Positions 36,214 to 46,929 of a stretch of 64,000 nt of DNA are shown here, piece by piece. This stretch comes from Zeus faber. Its lineage: Eukaryota; Chordata; Actinopteri; Zeiformes; Zeidae. Every line of letters starts with the position of its first letter. Position 1 is the stretch's first letter. The notes under the pieces are model-generated. The model was given only the letters and a program-made list of their open reading frames with translations, was not told the origin of the DNA and ran no database searches. The DNA lies in the NCBI GenBank assembly GCA_960531495.1, contig OY482848.1, positions 21,606,047 to 21,670,046 of the forward strand. The letters are read 5' to 3'. The translations under genes and the position numbers were made by a program.

Positions 36214-36443
36214 TTACAAACTAAAGAACAGTCCACTGCTGATGGTAAAGAAGATAGGTAGCCAAAGACTGTTTCGTAGGGTCCCTTTCAAAGTCTGTGC
36301 CGAGGAAGTGGTGGCCACGGGTGTTGTTGTCTCCACAGCCGCTGCCACAGCCGTTGTTGTCACAATAGCAGCTTTAAAACAAACAAACAAACATAGCAGA
36401 ATTAGAGTCCATATACTGTATATACAGTAAATACAAGATATAT

Positions 36444-36519
<76 letters not shown>

Positions 36520-39500
36520 ATATATATACTGTATATATATGTAAGGACCAACAACTACAACTGCAGGACCCACAACAACAACAAAAAAATAAAAAATAAA
36601 TACACACACATATACTGTATATGTATGTGTGTGTGTGTGTATTTTTTTTTTTTTTTTTTTTTTTTTTCAATCTATTCTCAATTTCAAATCTAGTTTTATT
36701 TATAGATACAGTATCTGTTGCCTAGACTTTCTTTATTCAATTGCAAGAAGATATATGACCAAAAGCTGTGCAATTATTGAGCAAAGTATCAATTCATTCA
36801 AGCATCTATTTACCTTTGGATAGACAGCTCAATCTTTATCATTATTACTCTTAAACAGTTATCCAACTACATTACTTACTTGCTGTGATGGTGGAGGGGT
36901 TCACATTGAGGTTGGTGGTGCCAGAGTTTAATGAGTTCTGCAATGTTTGAACTGCACTGCTGGTACTAGGTACCGATGATGTGTCGCTAAATATGAGGTC
37001 CATCCTTGTGATGATTGATCCATTACTAAAAAGACCAACAAAGCAAAACAAAGAGAGGCATGAATATAATCTGCCATTTTAGCCAGAACAAATCCAATGA
37101 ATACCGCTGCATCATGCATCAAAATATAGGCATTATTCTACTAATACATTTTATTTCAAAACACATAACTGTGGGTTTAATAATTGATTGTTATAAAAAT
37201 GTGTAATAGTCATATTTCAATAGAATTTGAACAAAATGTCAATTTGATTTAGTAAATTTCATACTTACGCAAATGAAATTACCCTACTCCTTAGAAAGGT
37301 TTGTGGAAATGCAATGGTGTAGCCTCTGTTTACCTAGGGAATAATTTGGATAGGTGAGTTAGAAAAATGTTTAAGAGGTGAGAGTTTATCATTATTACCG
37401 TGCAGGTGTTATTATTTGTAATCTTCTTGGCGTTTTTCGGGCTTAAAGTATCTGAAACACGGCAACTGCAGTACGCAGACACGGTTGAGGCCTCGATGGA
37501 ACCGGTACATTTCAGACATCTTATTGTTCGAGTTTGATCACTATCGATTTTTATTTGGAGCAGAAATTAGTGAAAAACTGTTGCAATTTTACCGGTAGTA
37601 GATGAACGTTGGTGCGACTTGATTAGTTTGAGGAGCGGGGCGCTTTGTGACATCATCATCCAGTTATATAAGTCCAAGCTTCGTCTCTCGGAAGTAATTT
37701 GCATCCAGCTACCTGCGACCTGTGGACTGCATAGCGTTCGCTATACGTAGACTAGTGATACTCAACCTGTGGCTTGTGAGCCGCATGCGGCTCATTTCGG
37801 ACTAGTTGCTACTCTTTAAAGTCAATGGCTGAACACATGGTTCCCATTGGCAATTTTATCATTAATTATTTGTATTTAAGTATATAATTAACTGTATATA
37901 ATTTATAACCTGGAGCCGCAACTTATCACCTGAGCAACCCTGCCTCGCCAGACCACTGTGGCCAAATCCTCCACCTGCCTCCACGTTACAAGCACTACAG
38001 CAGCCTCCACGCAATTAATAAATAGAAAAAAACCTTTTATATCAATTCATGGGTTTTTTTTTTAAATTAAAGCCATTTTACTTAATTGAAGTGTGTATTT
38101 GCAGTACTGTCGGCTCGTGGTGTTCTTTACATAACTTCTGATTTACCGTCTAATCCATACAATGCAGCGCAACCTAATCTAGCGCTTTATTTGCAGAGTG
38201 AGAGAATATCTGTGTGACAGTGGGAAACCAATCTTAGCATTTAGCTGATAATTAAAGCATGGCAATACTTTGATGGTATACTGACTTGAAATATGAATGG
38301 CACCTTTTTCATTTCCACCCACACCCCCGCATGCCTGTTCTTGCACTATGTAACTTCTGTGTTCGGGTACGAAACCGCAGGAAAAGTGCATTACGCTTTA
38401 CGGCCCTATGTCACTTCCTTGATGTTTGGCTCGGTAATTACCGTTTTTTTGCCTGGTAAAATTGATAAACCCACCCTCCAGATAAATATTAAACTTGCCG
38501 GTCAAAATGTCTTGTAATAATGATTACACAAAGCTTAGCCACTCAACTTCCCAGAGGGTGTGGATGAGATGGGCTAGTGGTGTGGCCAGCACCCGCACCT
38601 CAGCCTGCGCAAGCCGATCTGCCGGGTCGCACATCTGGTATCTACACTGGTAACAGGGGGCCCCCCCCCCAAAATAAACTATGATCAGACACCGGACCGA
38701 GTTTTACGACAGTGGTGTAAAAGTGCAATTGCACTCAGAAACTGTGGAGAAGGGCCAGTGGTGCGCCCAGCACTCGCACCTCAGCTATCGCACTCCGGCC
38801 CTCACTTTCATTGCGCCGCAATGTTTGTTTCATCCTCTGACTAGAACGTGGGAGCTGATCTGCCAGGCTAAGCGCATGGCACCTACACTGCTAGCAGGGG
38901 GCCGATCCTCATGGCCTCTTCCCCAGAGGCTCCGGGGCAGCCTGAAGTGACGAGGTCCGTCGAAGGGGCGCTGTAATCTCTCTATACATTACATCTGTGT
39001 TTTTAACGTAGACTGCTATTGAAACGCTACTGAGGATTTTTAAAATTGTCCGGTATAGTTAATTATTTTAAGACACCAGCAGTGGTGTAAAAGTGCAATT
39101 GCACTCAGAAACTGGTTGTTGTAGTTATTATTATTATTATTATTATTATTATTTGTAGTAGAAGTAGTAATTCCTTACCTCTCTTGTTACGGTGTCCGCC
39201 AGGTTCTGAAAGGCTGCCGTAGATGGATTGAGTAAGTCACTTTGAAAAGTCTGTTGTATGCTGAATCCTAAATTCACAACCCCTTCACTTGATGAAGGAG
39301 GATTTGTTTCTGGGACTTGAGTTGCAAGAGTTGTACCGGTTGTTTGTCCAACAGTTGTAGTTGTGGGTCCTGCAGTAGTTGTGGTTGGTCCTGCAGTGGT
39401 TGTTGTGGGTCCTGCGGTTGTAGTTGTTGGTCCTGCTGTGGTTGTTGTTGGTCCTGCGGTTGTGGTTGTAGGTCCTGCAGTTGTAGTTGTGGGTCCTGCA

Positions 39501-42500
39501 GTTGTAGTTGTTGGTCCTGCAGTGGTTGTTGTTGGTGCTACAGTTGTAGTTGTTGGTCCTGCAGTTGTAGTTGTGGGTCCTGCAGTTGTAGTTGTGGGTC
39601 CTGCAGTTGTTGTGGTTGGTCCTGCAGTGGTTGTTGTGGGTCCTGCGGTTGTAGTTGTTGGTCCTGCTGTGGTTGTTGTTGGTCCTGCAGTTGTAGTTGT
39701 GGGTCCTGCAGTTGTAGTTGTTGGTGCTGCAGTTGTAGTTGTGGGTTCTGCTGTTGTAGTTGTTGGTCCTGCAGTTGTAGTTGTGGGTCCTGCAGTGGTT
39801 GCGGTTGGTCCTGCAGTTGTAGTTGTGGGTCCTGCAGTGGTTGTTGTGGGTCCTGCGGTTGTAGTTGTTGGTCCTGCTGTGGTTGTTGTTGGTCCTGCGG
39901 TTGTAGTTGTGGGTCCTGCAGTTGTAGTCGTTGCTCCTGCAGTGGTTGTTGTTGGTCCTGCAGTTGTTGTTGTGGGTCCTGCAGTTGTTGTTGTGGGTCC
40001 TGCAGTTGTGGGTCCTGCAGTTGTTGTTGTGGGTCCTGCTGTTGTAGTTGTGGGTCCTGCAGTTGTGGGTCCTGCAGTTGTTGTTGTAGGTCCTGCAGTT
40101 GTGGGTCCTGCAGTTGTTGTTGTGGGTCCTGCTGTTGTAGTTGTGGGTCCTGCAGTTGTAGTTGTGGGTCCTGCTGTTGTAGTTGTGGGTCCTGAAGTTG
40201 TGGGTCCTGCAGTTGTTGTTGTAGGTCCTGCAGTTGTGGGTCCTGCAGTTGTTGTTGTGGGTCCTGCAGTTGTAGTTGTGGGTCCTGCTGTTGTAGTTGT
40301 GGGTCCTGCAGTTGTAGTTGTGGGTCCTGCTGTTGTAGTTGTGGGTCCTGCAGTTGTGGGTCCTGCAGTTGTTGTTGTGGGTCCTGCTGTTGTAGTTGTG
40401 GGTCCTGCAGTTGTGGGTCCTGCAGTTGTTGTTGTGGGTCCTGCTGTTGTAGTTGTGGGTCCTGCAGTTGTGGGTCCTGCAGTTGTTGTTGTAGGTCCTG
40501 CAGTTGTGGGTCCTGCAGTTGTTGTTGTGGGTCCTGCTGTTGTAGTTGTGGGTCCTGCAGTTGTGGGTCCTTCAGTTGTTGTTGTGGGTCCTGCTGTTGT
40601 AGTTGTGGGTCCTGCAGTTGTTGTTGTGGGTGCAGTTGTGGGTCCTGCAGGTGTTGTTGTGGGTCCTGCTGTTGTAGTTGTGGGTCCTGCAGTTGTGGGT
40701 CCTGCAGTTGTTGTTGTAGGTCCTGCAGTTGTGGGTCCTGCAGTTGTTGTTGTGGGTCCTGCTGTTGTAGTTGTGGGTCCTGCAGTTGTGGGTCCTGCAG
40801 TTGTTGTTGTGGGTCCTGCTGTTGTAGTTGTGGGTCCTGCAGTTGTTGTTGTGGGTGCAGTTGTGGGTCCTGCAGTTGTTGTTGTGGGTCCTGCTGTTGT
40901 AGTTGTGGGTCCTGCAGTTGTGGGTCCTGCAGTTGTTGTTGTGGGTCCTGCTGTTGTAGTTGTGGGTCCTGCAGTTGTTGTTGTGGGTGCAGTTGTTGGT
41001 CCTGCAGTTGTTGTTGTGGGTCCTGCTGTTGTAGTTGTGGGTCCTGCAGTTGTGGGTCCTGCAGTTGTTGTTGTGGGTCCTGCTGTTGTAGTTGTGGGTC
41101 CTGCAGTTGTGGGTCCTGCAGTTGTTGTTGTGGGTCCTGCTGTTGTAGTTGTGGGTCCTGCAGTTGTGGGTCCTGCAGTTGTTGTTGTAGGTCCTGCAGT
41201 TGTGGGTCCTGCAGTTGTTGTTGTGGGTCCTGCTGTTGTAGTTGTGGGTCCTGCAGTTGTGGGTCCTTCAGTTGTTGTTGTGGGTCCTGCTGTTGTAGTT
41301 GTGGGTCCTGCAGTTGTTGTTGTGGGTGCAGTTGTGGGTCCTGCAGTTGTTGTTGTGGGTCCTGCTGTTGTAGTTGTGGGTCCTGCAGTTGTGGGTCCTG
41401 CAGTTGTTGTTGTGGGTCCTGCTGTTGTAGTTGTGGGTCCTGCAGTTGTTGTTGTGGGTGCAGTTGTTGGTCCTGCAGTTGTTGTTGTGGGTCCTGCTGT
41501 TGTAGTTGTGGGTCCTGCAGTTGTGGGTCCTGCAGTTGTTGTTGTGGGTCCTGCTGTTGTAGTTGTGGGTCCTGCAGTTGTGGGTCCTGCAGTTGTTGTT
41601 GTGGGTCCTGCTGTTGTGGGTCCTGCAGTTGTAGTTGTGGGTCCTGCAGTTGTAGTTGTGGGTCCTGCTGTTGTAGTTGTGGGTCCTGCAGTTGTGGGTC
41701 CTGCAGTTGTGGGTCCTGCAGTTGTTGTTGTAGGTCCTGCAGTTGTGGGTCCTGCAGTTGTTGTTGTGGGTCCTGCAGTTGTAGTTGTGGGTCCTGCTGT
41801 TGTAGTTGTGGGTCCTGCAGTTGTAGTTGTGGGTCCTGCTGTTGTAGTTGTGGGTCCTGCAGTTGTGGGTCCTGCAGTTGTTGTTGTAGGTCCTGCAGTT
41901 GTGGGTCCTGCAGTTGTTGTTGTAGGTCCTGCAGTTGTGGGTCCTGCAGTTGTTGTTGTGGGTCCTGCTGTTGTAGTTGTGGGTCCTGCAGTTGTAGTTG
42001 TGGGTCCTGCTGTTGTAGTTGTGGGTCCTGCAGTTGTGGGTCCTGCAGTTGTTGTTGTAGGTCCTGCAGTTGTGGGTCCTGCAGTTGTTGTTGTGGGTCC
42101 TGCTGTTGTAGTTGTGGGTCCTGCAGTTGTGGGTCCTGCAGTTGTTGTTGTGGGTCCTGCTGTTGTAGTTGTGGGTCCTGCAGTTGTTGTTGTGGGTGCA
42201 GTTGTGGGTCCTGCAGTTGTTGTTGTGGGTCCTGCTGTTGTAGTTGTGGGTCCTGCAGTTGTGGGTCCTGCAGTTGTTGTTGTGGGTCCTGCTGTTGTAG
42301 TTGTGGGTCCTGCAGTTGTGGGTCCTGCAGTTGTTGTTGTGGGTCCTGCTGTTGTAGTTGTGGGTCCTGCAGTTGTGGGTCCTGCAGTTGTAGTTGTGGG
42401 TCCTGCTGTTGTAGTTGTGGGTCCTGCAGTTGTAGTTGTGGGTCCTGCTGTGGTTGTTGTGGGTCCTGCAGTTGTGGGTCCTGCAGTTGTTGTTGTGGGT

Positions 42501-43323
42501 CCTGCTGTTGTAGTTGTGGGTCCTGCAGTTGTGGGTCCTGCAGTTGTTGTTGTGGGTCCTGCTGTTGTAGTTGTGGGTCCTGCAGTTGTGGGTCCTGCAG
42601 TTGTTGTTGTAGGTCCTGCAGTTGTGGGTCCTGCAGTTGTTGTTGTGGGTCCTGCTGTTGTAGTTGTGGGTCCTGCAGTTGTGGGTCCTGCAGTTGTTAT
42701 TGTGGGTCCTGCTGTTGTAGTTGTGGGTCCTGCAGTTGTTGTTGTGGGTGCAGTTGTGGGTCCTGCAGTTGTTGTTGTGGGTCCTGCTGTTGTAGTTGTG
42801 GGTCCTGCAGTTGTGGGTCCTGCAGTTGTTGTTGTGGGTCCTGCTGTTGTAGTTGTGGGTCCTACAGTTGTGGGTCCTGCAGTTGTTGTTGTGGGTCCTG
42901 CTGTTGTAGTTGTGGGTCCTGCAGTTGTTGTTATGGGTGCAGTTGTTGGTCCTGCAGTTGTTGTTGCGGGTCCTGCTGTTGTAGTTGTGGGTCCTGCTGT
43001 GTTTGTTGTTGGTCCTGCGGTTGTGGTTGTAGGTCCTGCAGTTGTAGTTGTGGGTCCTGCAGTTGTTGTTGTGGGTGCAGTTGTGGGTCCTGCAGTTGTT
43101 ATTGTTGGTCCTGCAGTTGTAGTTGTGGGTCCTGCAGTTGTTGTTGTGGGTGCAGTTGTGGGTCCTGCAGTTGTTGTTGTGGGTCCTGCTGTTGTTGTTG
43201 TGGGTGCAGTTGTGGGTCCTGAAGTTGTAGTTGTTAGTGGTGCAGTTGTAGTTGTTGGTCCTGCCGCGGTTGTTGTTGGAAGAACTGTGGTGGTTGCATT
43301 AATTGCTACTGTGAATGTCAGCA
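36214..43323 (-). CDS. large SEA-domain mucin-like protein, probably GPI-anchored
   Basis: A four-exon - strand model, in gene order 39179-43323, 37269-37333, 36880-37025 and 36214-36371. All junctions are GT-AG and the phases fit (0, 2, 1). It encodes about 1,504 residues without the unresolved N-terminus. Exon content: an N-glycosylation NAT start segment, about 1,300 residues of TTTTAGP/TTAGP repeats (a dense O-glycosylation target, no Cys), then a SEA domain from NLGFSIQQTFQSDLL. It continues AFQNLADTVTRE | VNRGYTIAFPQTFLRSRV | ANGSIITRMDLIF. The G-S in NGSII is the position where SEA domains self-cleave. The last exon is Thr-rich and ends in LWLPIFFTISSGLFFSL with no cytoplasmic tail, typical of a GPI signal. 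Expected at the cell surface or in mucus. No signal peptide exon is assigned; the large frame enters through an acceptor at 43324-43325. The name of the fish gene is not known to me. Confidence 0.75.
36420..36536. repeat. (CA)n(TA)n(TG)n compound microsatellite in the last mucin intron
   Basis: CA, then TA, then TG dinucleotides form a near-palindromic tract. A further TG/poly-T tract follows at 36,601-36,667. Confidence 0.9.
36543..36583 (+). repeat. inverted fragment of the mucin coding minisatellite inside an intron
   Basis: The + strand reads AGGACCAACAACTACAACTG then CAGGACCCACAACAACAAC. This is the sense orientation of the TTTTAGP repeat, although the gene itself runs on the - strand. 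It lies between microsatellite tracts in the last intron. Confidence 0.8.
37334..39178 (-). other. mucin intron between the large exon and the second SEA exon
   Basis: An 1,845-bp intron with no coding content. It contains two partly similar G+C-rich stretches (38,560-38,680 and 38,740-38,950, each with CACCTCAGC and a later AGCAGGGGGC/AACAGGGGGC). It also has a 35-bp direct repeat pair and a (TTA)n tract at 39,127-39,153 next to the splice donor of the large exon. Confidence 0.6.
38710..39114. repeat. 35-bp exact direct repeats flanking about 335 bp
   Basis: The block starting CAGTGGTGTAAAAGTGCAAT and ending TGCACTCAGAAACTG occurs identically at 38710-38744 and 39080-39114. Each copy contains the palindrome AGTGCAATTGCACT. 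CAGTGGTGTAAA-type starts occur at ends of some fish DNA transposons, but here the copies are direct, not inverted. Confidence 0.85.
39356..43270 (-). repeat. coding minisatellite (VNTR) of 21-bp and 15-bp units
   Basis: About 3.9 kb of units encoding TTTTAGP (21 bp) and TTAGP (15 bp), with occasional TTAP. They form higher-order blocks such as TTTTAGPTTTTAGPTTAGP. The 3' coding end (39,356-39,990) has mostly plain 21-bp units with more substitutions. The middle (40,000-42,950) is much more homogeneous, with repeated higher-order blocks, which suggests recent expansion. All units are multiples of 3, so the frame is kept, and the opposite strand is also open (Gly-Pro-Ala-Val-rich). Confidence 0.97.
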
Positions 43324-44633
43324 CTGTAATTTCAGATATGTTTTCATAGAAAGATAGATTAGGCTCTTGAAATCAAACAATCATGGTAATTTTTCAATGA
43401 ACAAATACTTTTTCACTGCATTGCACTCACCAATCAAAATTAATTGAACAGCCTCCATCTTTATTGAGGTCACCATTGGAATTTAAAGGATGTTTTTGTT
43501 TCACAAATATTGTATAAATGTCTTCAATCAGTTGTAGTTTCCATCATTGTTTGGCCATGTATGGAGGATGAAACTGAGACTCTACCTAGAGGAATGATGA
43601 AAGTCATTTTTGAAAATGGGAAACTGACATCATATACAGTATTTAAGATAAACCACTAGTAAAATAGAAATCAGACCTCTAATAAATGTTGGATGCGTGG
43701 TCAACATGAAGAAACACAAACCTGCCTCAAATAAAAACCCGGAAATAATTGATCAGAGCTGCGGAGCTGTTCCAGTGCAGAGCTCCGTTCCCAAACAAAG
43801 CAGATAAAACAGTGTCTTTTTTATTCTGCTGTGTACAGTATCTTATTGTGGATTGCTTATCTGGGCAAAAGCCCCGCTATGGGCGGGGATTTTGCGAATT
43901 CCTTCTAAAATATGATCAAATAAACTCATTAAACGTATTAAACATATAATTAGACATAACAACTTGCCTCTAATAAAAGCCTGCTTCCAAAAAAGGCCTG
44001 GTACCCTTTGTAGTTGAGGAAAATAATGACCCCGGTCACTATTTAAGGGAAAAAAGGTACATACATGACATACTTACAATGTGTTTAGAACAACAGTATT
44101 TTCACATTTTAATTAAAGCTACTTTTAACAATTACTGCAGAACCTCAAATGTGTAACATTGACTACAGGGTTACACACAGTTTCCTAAAGTAAGATTTAT
44201 CGTTATTCCATGGCTTAAAAGTTGCAGCAGAGTCGTAAGTTTCTCACGAGTAACGCATTTGGTTTGTGTTATTAACAGTTATAAATAATGTGAACAATTA
44301 ATGATGCCTGGATTGTGCTATTGACCTATTCTAACATTGTAGTGATTTAATAATAATTATGAACGTCAACTCAATTTACACCGTACCTAAACATTTACAA
44401 TTCTGTCATGAACTGTAGTTGGACCATATTGTGCTTGGCTTGCTAAACCTGAAATTTTCACTTTTATTGGTTTTCATCAGTGATATCCATTCAGCATAAT
44501 ATTATAGCCACAGAATGAGTCAATAGTCAATAGCTCCATTTGCATAATAGCATAATAGTAATACATTATAATGGTAATTAATTATAATCATTTATAATAT
44601 AGCATAATATAAAAGTATTAATAATAAACTGAC
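43324..44633 (-). other. 5' intron of the mucin gene, nothing recognised
   Basis: Between the acceptor of the large exon and the conserved 5' exon-like block. No signal-peptide exon could be picked out with confidence. An ATG at about 43,343 is out of frame with the repeat exon. Confidence 0.5.
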
Positions 44634-44820
44634 CTGTTTGCAGTGATCCAGTAACGCTACAGTGACGCTAGTGTTTATCACCAAAAGCGTCTTTCGAGGA
44701 GCGTTTCTGGAGTCAGCTTCTATACGGAGAAGGTGCAGAAGACATACTGCAGGTGGCTGCTCCTGATGCTGCTTAAAAATCTGGTATGACGCAGGCAGGG
44801 CGTGGGGCATGGAGTTAGAC
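44634..44820 (-). promoter_or_regulatory. conserved 5' exon / promoter block of the mucin gene
   Basis: This block is conserved in the decayed second copy (56,037-56,235). On the - strand it has a TATA-like GATTTTTAAGCA near 44,770-44,782 and ends in a good donor CAAACAG|GTCAGT at 44634. It is probably the first exon with the core promoter. Copy B has an ATG in the phase that would join the repeat exon; copy A does not, so the exon may be untranslated. Confidence 0.5.
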
Positions 44821-45123
44821 CAATCAGCTCCGATGCTCAGGGTGCTGTGGGACGAGCAAAAATATTATCATTTATTTTTGTTTCATGGGGGGGGGGCATC
44901 TTATCAACATTGACATTTTTTACGTGAACCCTGCCTGGATATCAGATTAAACGGTCGCTAAATGTCGCTGTACAGTCATGCTTCTAGTGCCAACCCTACT
45001 AACTGGTCCGACTGCTTGTCTGCTTTGTCTATCACACCATCTTGAGATTTCTAGATGTAAAATGGATGAGATAGAATGGTTTTAAAAGGGTAATCGGGGG
45101 AAAAAAAGGCAGCAGAAAGGGTA

Positions 45124-45217
45124 CTTACAAACTTAAATAAAAATGGACGTACAAACAGCTCTATACAACATATTGTATAGAGCTGTTTGTACGTTCATTT
45201 TTATTTAAGTTTGTAAG
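45124..45217. repeat. 45-bp near-perfect hairpin
   Basis: The arm 45124-45168 pairs with 45173-45217 with one mismatch and a 4-nt loop (CATA). The arm starts CTTACAAACTTAAATAAAAA. This is far beyond chance and could be a very young inverted duplication or a hairpin RNA precursor. Confidence 0.95.
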
Positions 45218-45346
45218 TTTGTAGTTCCATTGCTATATTCAGTAAATGCTATATATAGTATACAGTATAATATATTAATTGTATAAATATATTTATATAA
45301 TTTATAATATATATATATATACTATAACAAAATGCATATATGTATG

Positions 45347-45349
<3 letters not shown>

Positions 45350-45425
<76 letters not shown>

Positions 45426-45545
45426 AGAGAGAGAGAGAGAATTGATTGATGATTGAATGCAGATGATTAATTGGGTTGAATTGATGTACAAGGTATGTAT
45501 GTATGTATGTATGTATGTATGTATGTATGTATGTATGTATGTATG
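45350..45545. repeat. (TA)n, (GA)n and (GTAT)n microsatellites
   Basis: A TA tract to about 45,423, GA to about 45,440, and a TATG tetranucleotide from about 45,494. The long Tyr/Ile frames across them are artefacts. Confidence 0.95.
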
Positions 45546-46929
45546 CATGTACGCTCAAGTTTGCTGACATTCTGTTTCCTGTTAAATTACAAGTGTGTAA
45601 TTCCTACAAATTATTTTCTCAAAAAAAGACCGCAAATACAAAATAAAATAGTCAGGGAATCAAGGGTTGTAGTTTTCTATTGAGAATCATAGCCTAGAGG
45701 GAAAGAAAAAAAACAACATTGCAAGACTCCACTTCTGGCATTGCATCCCTAGTGACTCAAAATATGAGTCATAATATGAGTCACTAGGTCGCAATATTTT
45801 AATATTGAGATAGATATCTGACATAGTTACCACCGTAAAGACTTTTTGAAAAATTCTCAGGGAGATTTGATCTCTTCTGGCCCCCCCATCACTAATTGTG
45901 CCGGTAGACAAGACAGTAGACATTGTCTGTAAATTCATTTAATTCAAAAACATGATTTGTTTTATTCTTTGTATCGCTGCCTTAACGATTTGCTTTTGTT
46001 TTTCAGGTTAAGTCTATTTATTGGTTTATTCATTTGTTTTGTTAATGAAAAGCAAAACAAAACATAGTAAATGGGTCATTCTCCAGAAACGGTGGAATCT
46101 GGTTGATACAAATCTGCTGAGATGTAGTCCTTCCTATATGCCTTAAACTTCTTTTATAGCAATAACTAATGCAATACTTGATGAATCCACAATAAGTAGA
46201 GCCAGCTTTTTTATACATGTCAATAAAGGATTCATGTGCCGTGTCTTTGTCATGGGTGTTACCTATAATGGAAACAACATTAAATGTGAATGTGAAATGT
46301 GAATATAAATATTTTCTTATTACAACTTGAATATTTAGTTAAACACAGAGTAGTGGAATGATAAGACCAAGAAAAATATTTAATTATTATTATTTTTTTA
46401 AATATAAAATAGCACAACATCGTATACATTTATCTGATTCGCACCATCATTGTTTTCTGTCAAACCAACAACAGCTAAAGAATATTCGAACAAAAAGTGT
46501 TTGATGCTAACTCTCAAACATCAACTAATTATTACATCACCAATCCACAAACAAAATATTGCTAGAAAGTAAAAAAAATGACATCTGTAAAATCACTGTA
46601 AAAACATGTAGTAACACCAGTCACGCAATATAACACCAATATCATCACACAAGAAATTCAAACAATTTATCACATGATATATCAAATAAAAATGCCATGT
46701 AACTCAGTCTCAAGACTAGAAGAAGAAGAAGAAGAAGAAAAATCTTTATTTGTCAATAGAACAGCTTTTCAATACAAATGGAACAGTACAGAACATCATC
46801 ATTAGAAATGGCTTAAAACACGACATAGATTTTCTCTGAGACTCGTGAAACATGGTGTCAGGTATGCCCAAATCCTCTCATCCACATGGATGGATCTCTT
46901 GTTCACAGCAACTGGACCTGGCATTTAGC

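Larger units (their letters stand above)
35510..45010. repeat. tandem duplication unit A (intact SEA-mucin locus)
   Basis: The unit shares ordered blocks with 45720-56640. Shared blocks are a left flank (35,520-35,830 with 45,725-46,070), the 3' flank of the gene (35,940-36,130 with 53,585-53,770), all four visible 3' exons, a 5' exon-like block (44,634-44,820 with 56,037-56,235) and a short right part near 45,000. Confidence 0.8.
45011..45719. other. junction region between the two duplication units
   Basis: It contains a long hairpin (45124-45217), a (TA)n tract at about 45,350-45,423, a short (GA)n tract and a (GTAT)n tract at about 45,494-45,545. No gene. Confidence 0.7.

Noticed and set aside
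36543-36583. Extra coding exon of the mucin repeat
   Set aside because: The repeat is in the opposite orientation to the gene and not bounded by splice sites, so it is an inverted repeat fragment, not an exon.
39317-40195. A Cys/Ser-rich + strand frame resembling keratin-associated proteins
   Set aside because: Third-frame reading of the same minisatellite. The composition follows from the repeat unit.
39363-43349. A 1,328-codon + strand ORF of GPAVVVV repeats
   Set aside because: It is the antisense of the mucin coding minisatellite, open only because every unit is a multiple of three. It has no domain, no signal peptide and no splice partners, whereas the - strand joins a SEA domain.
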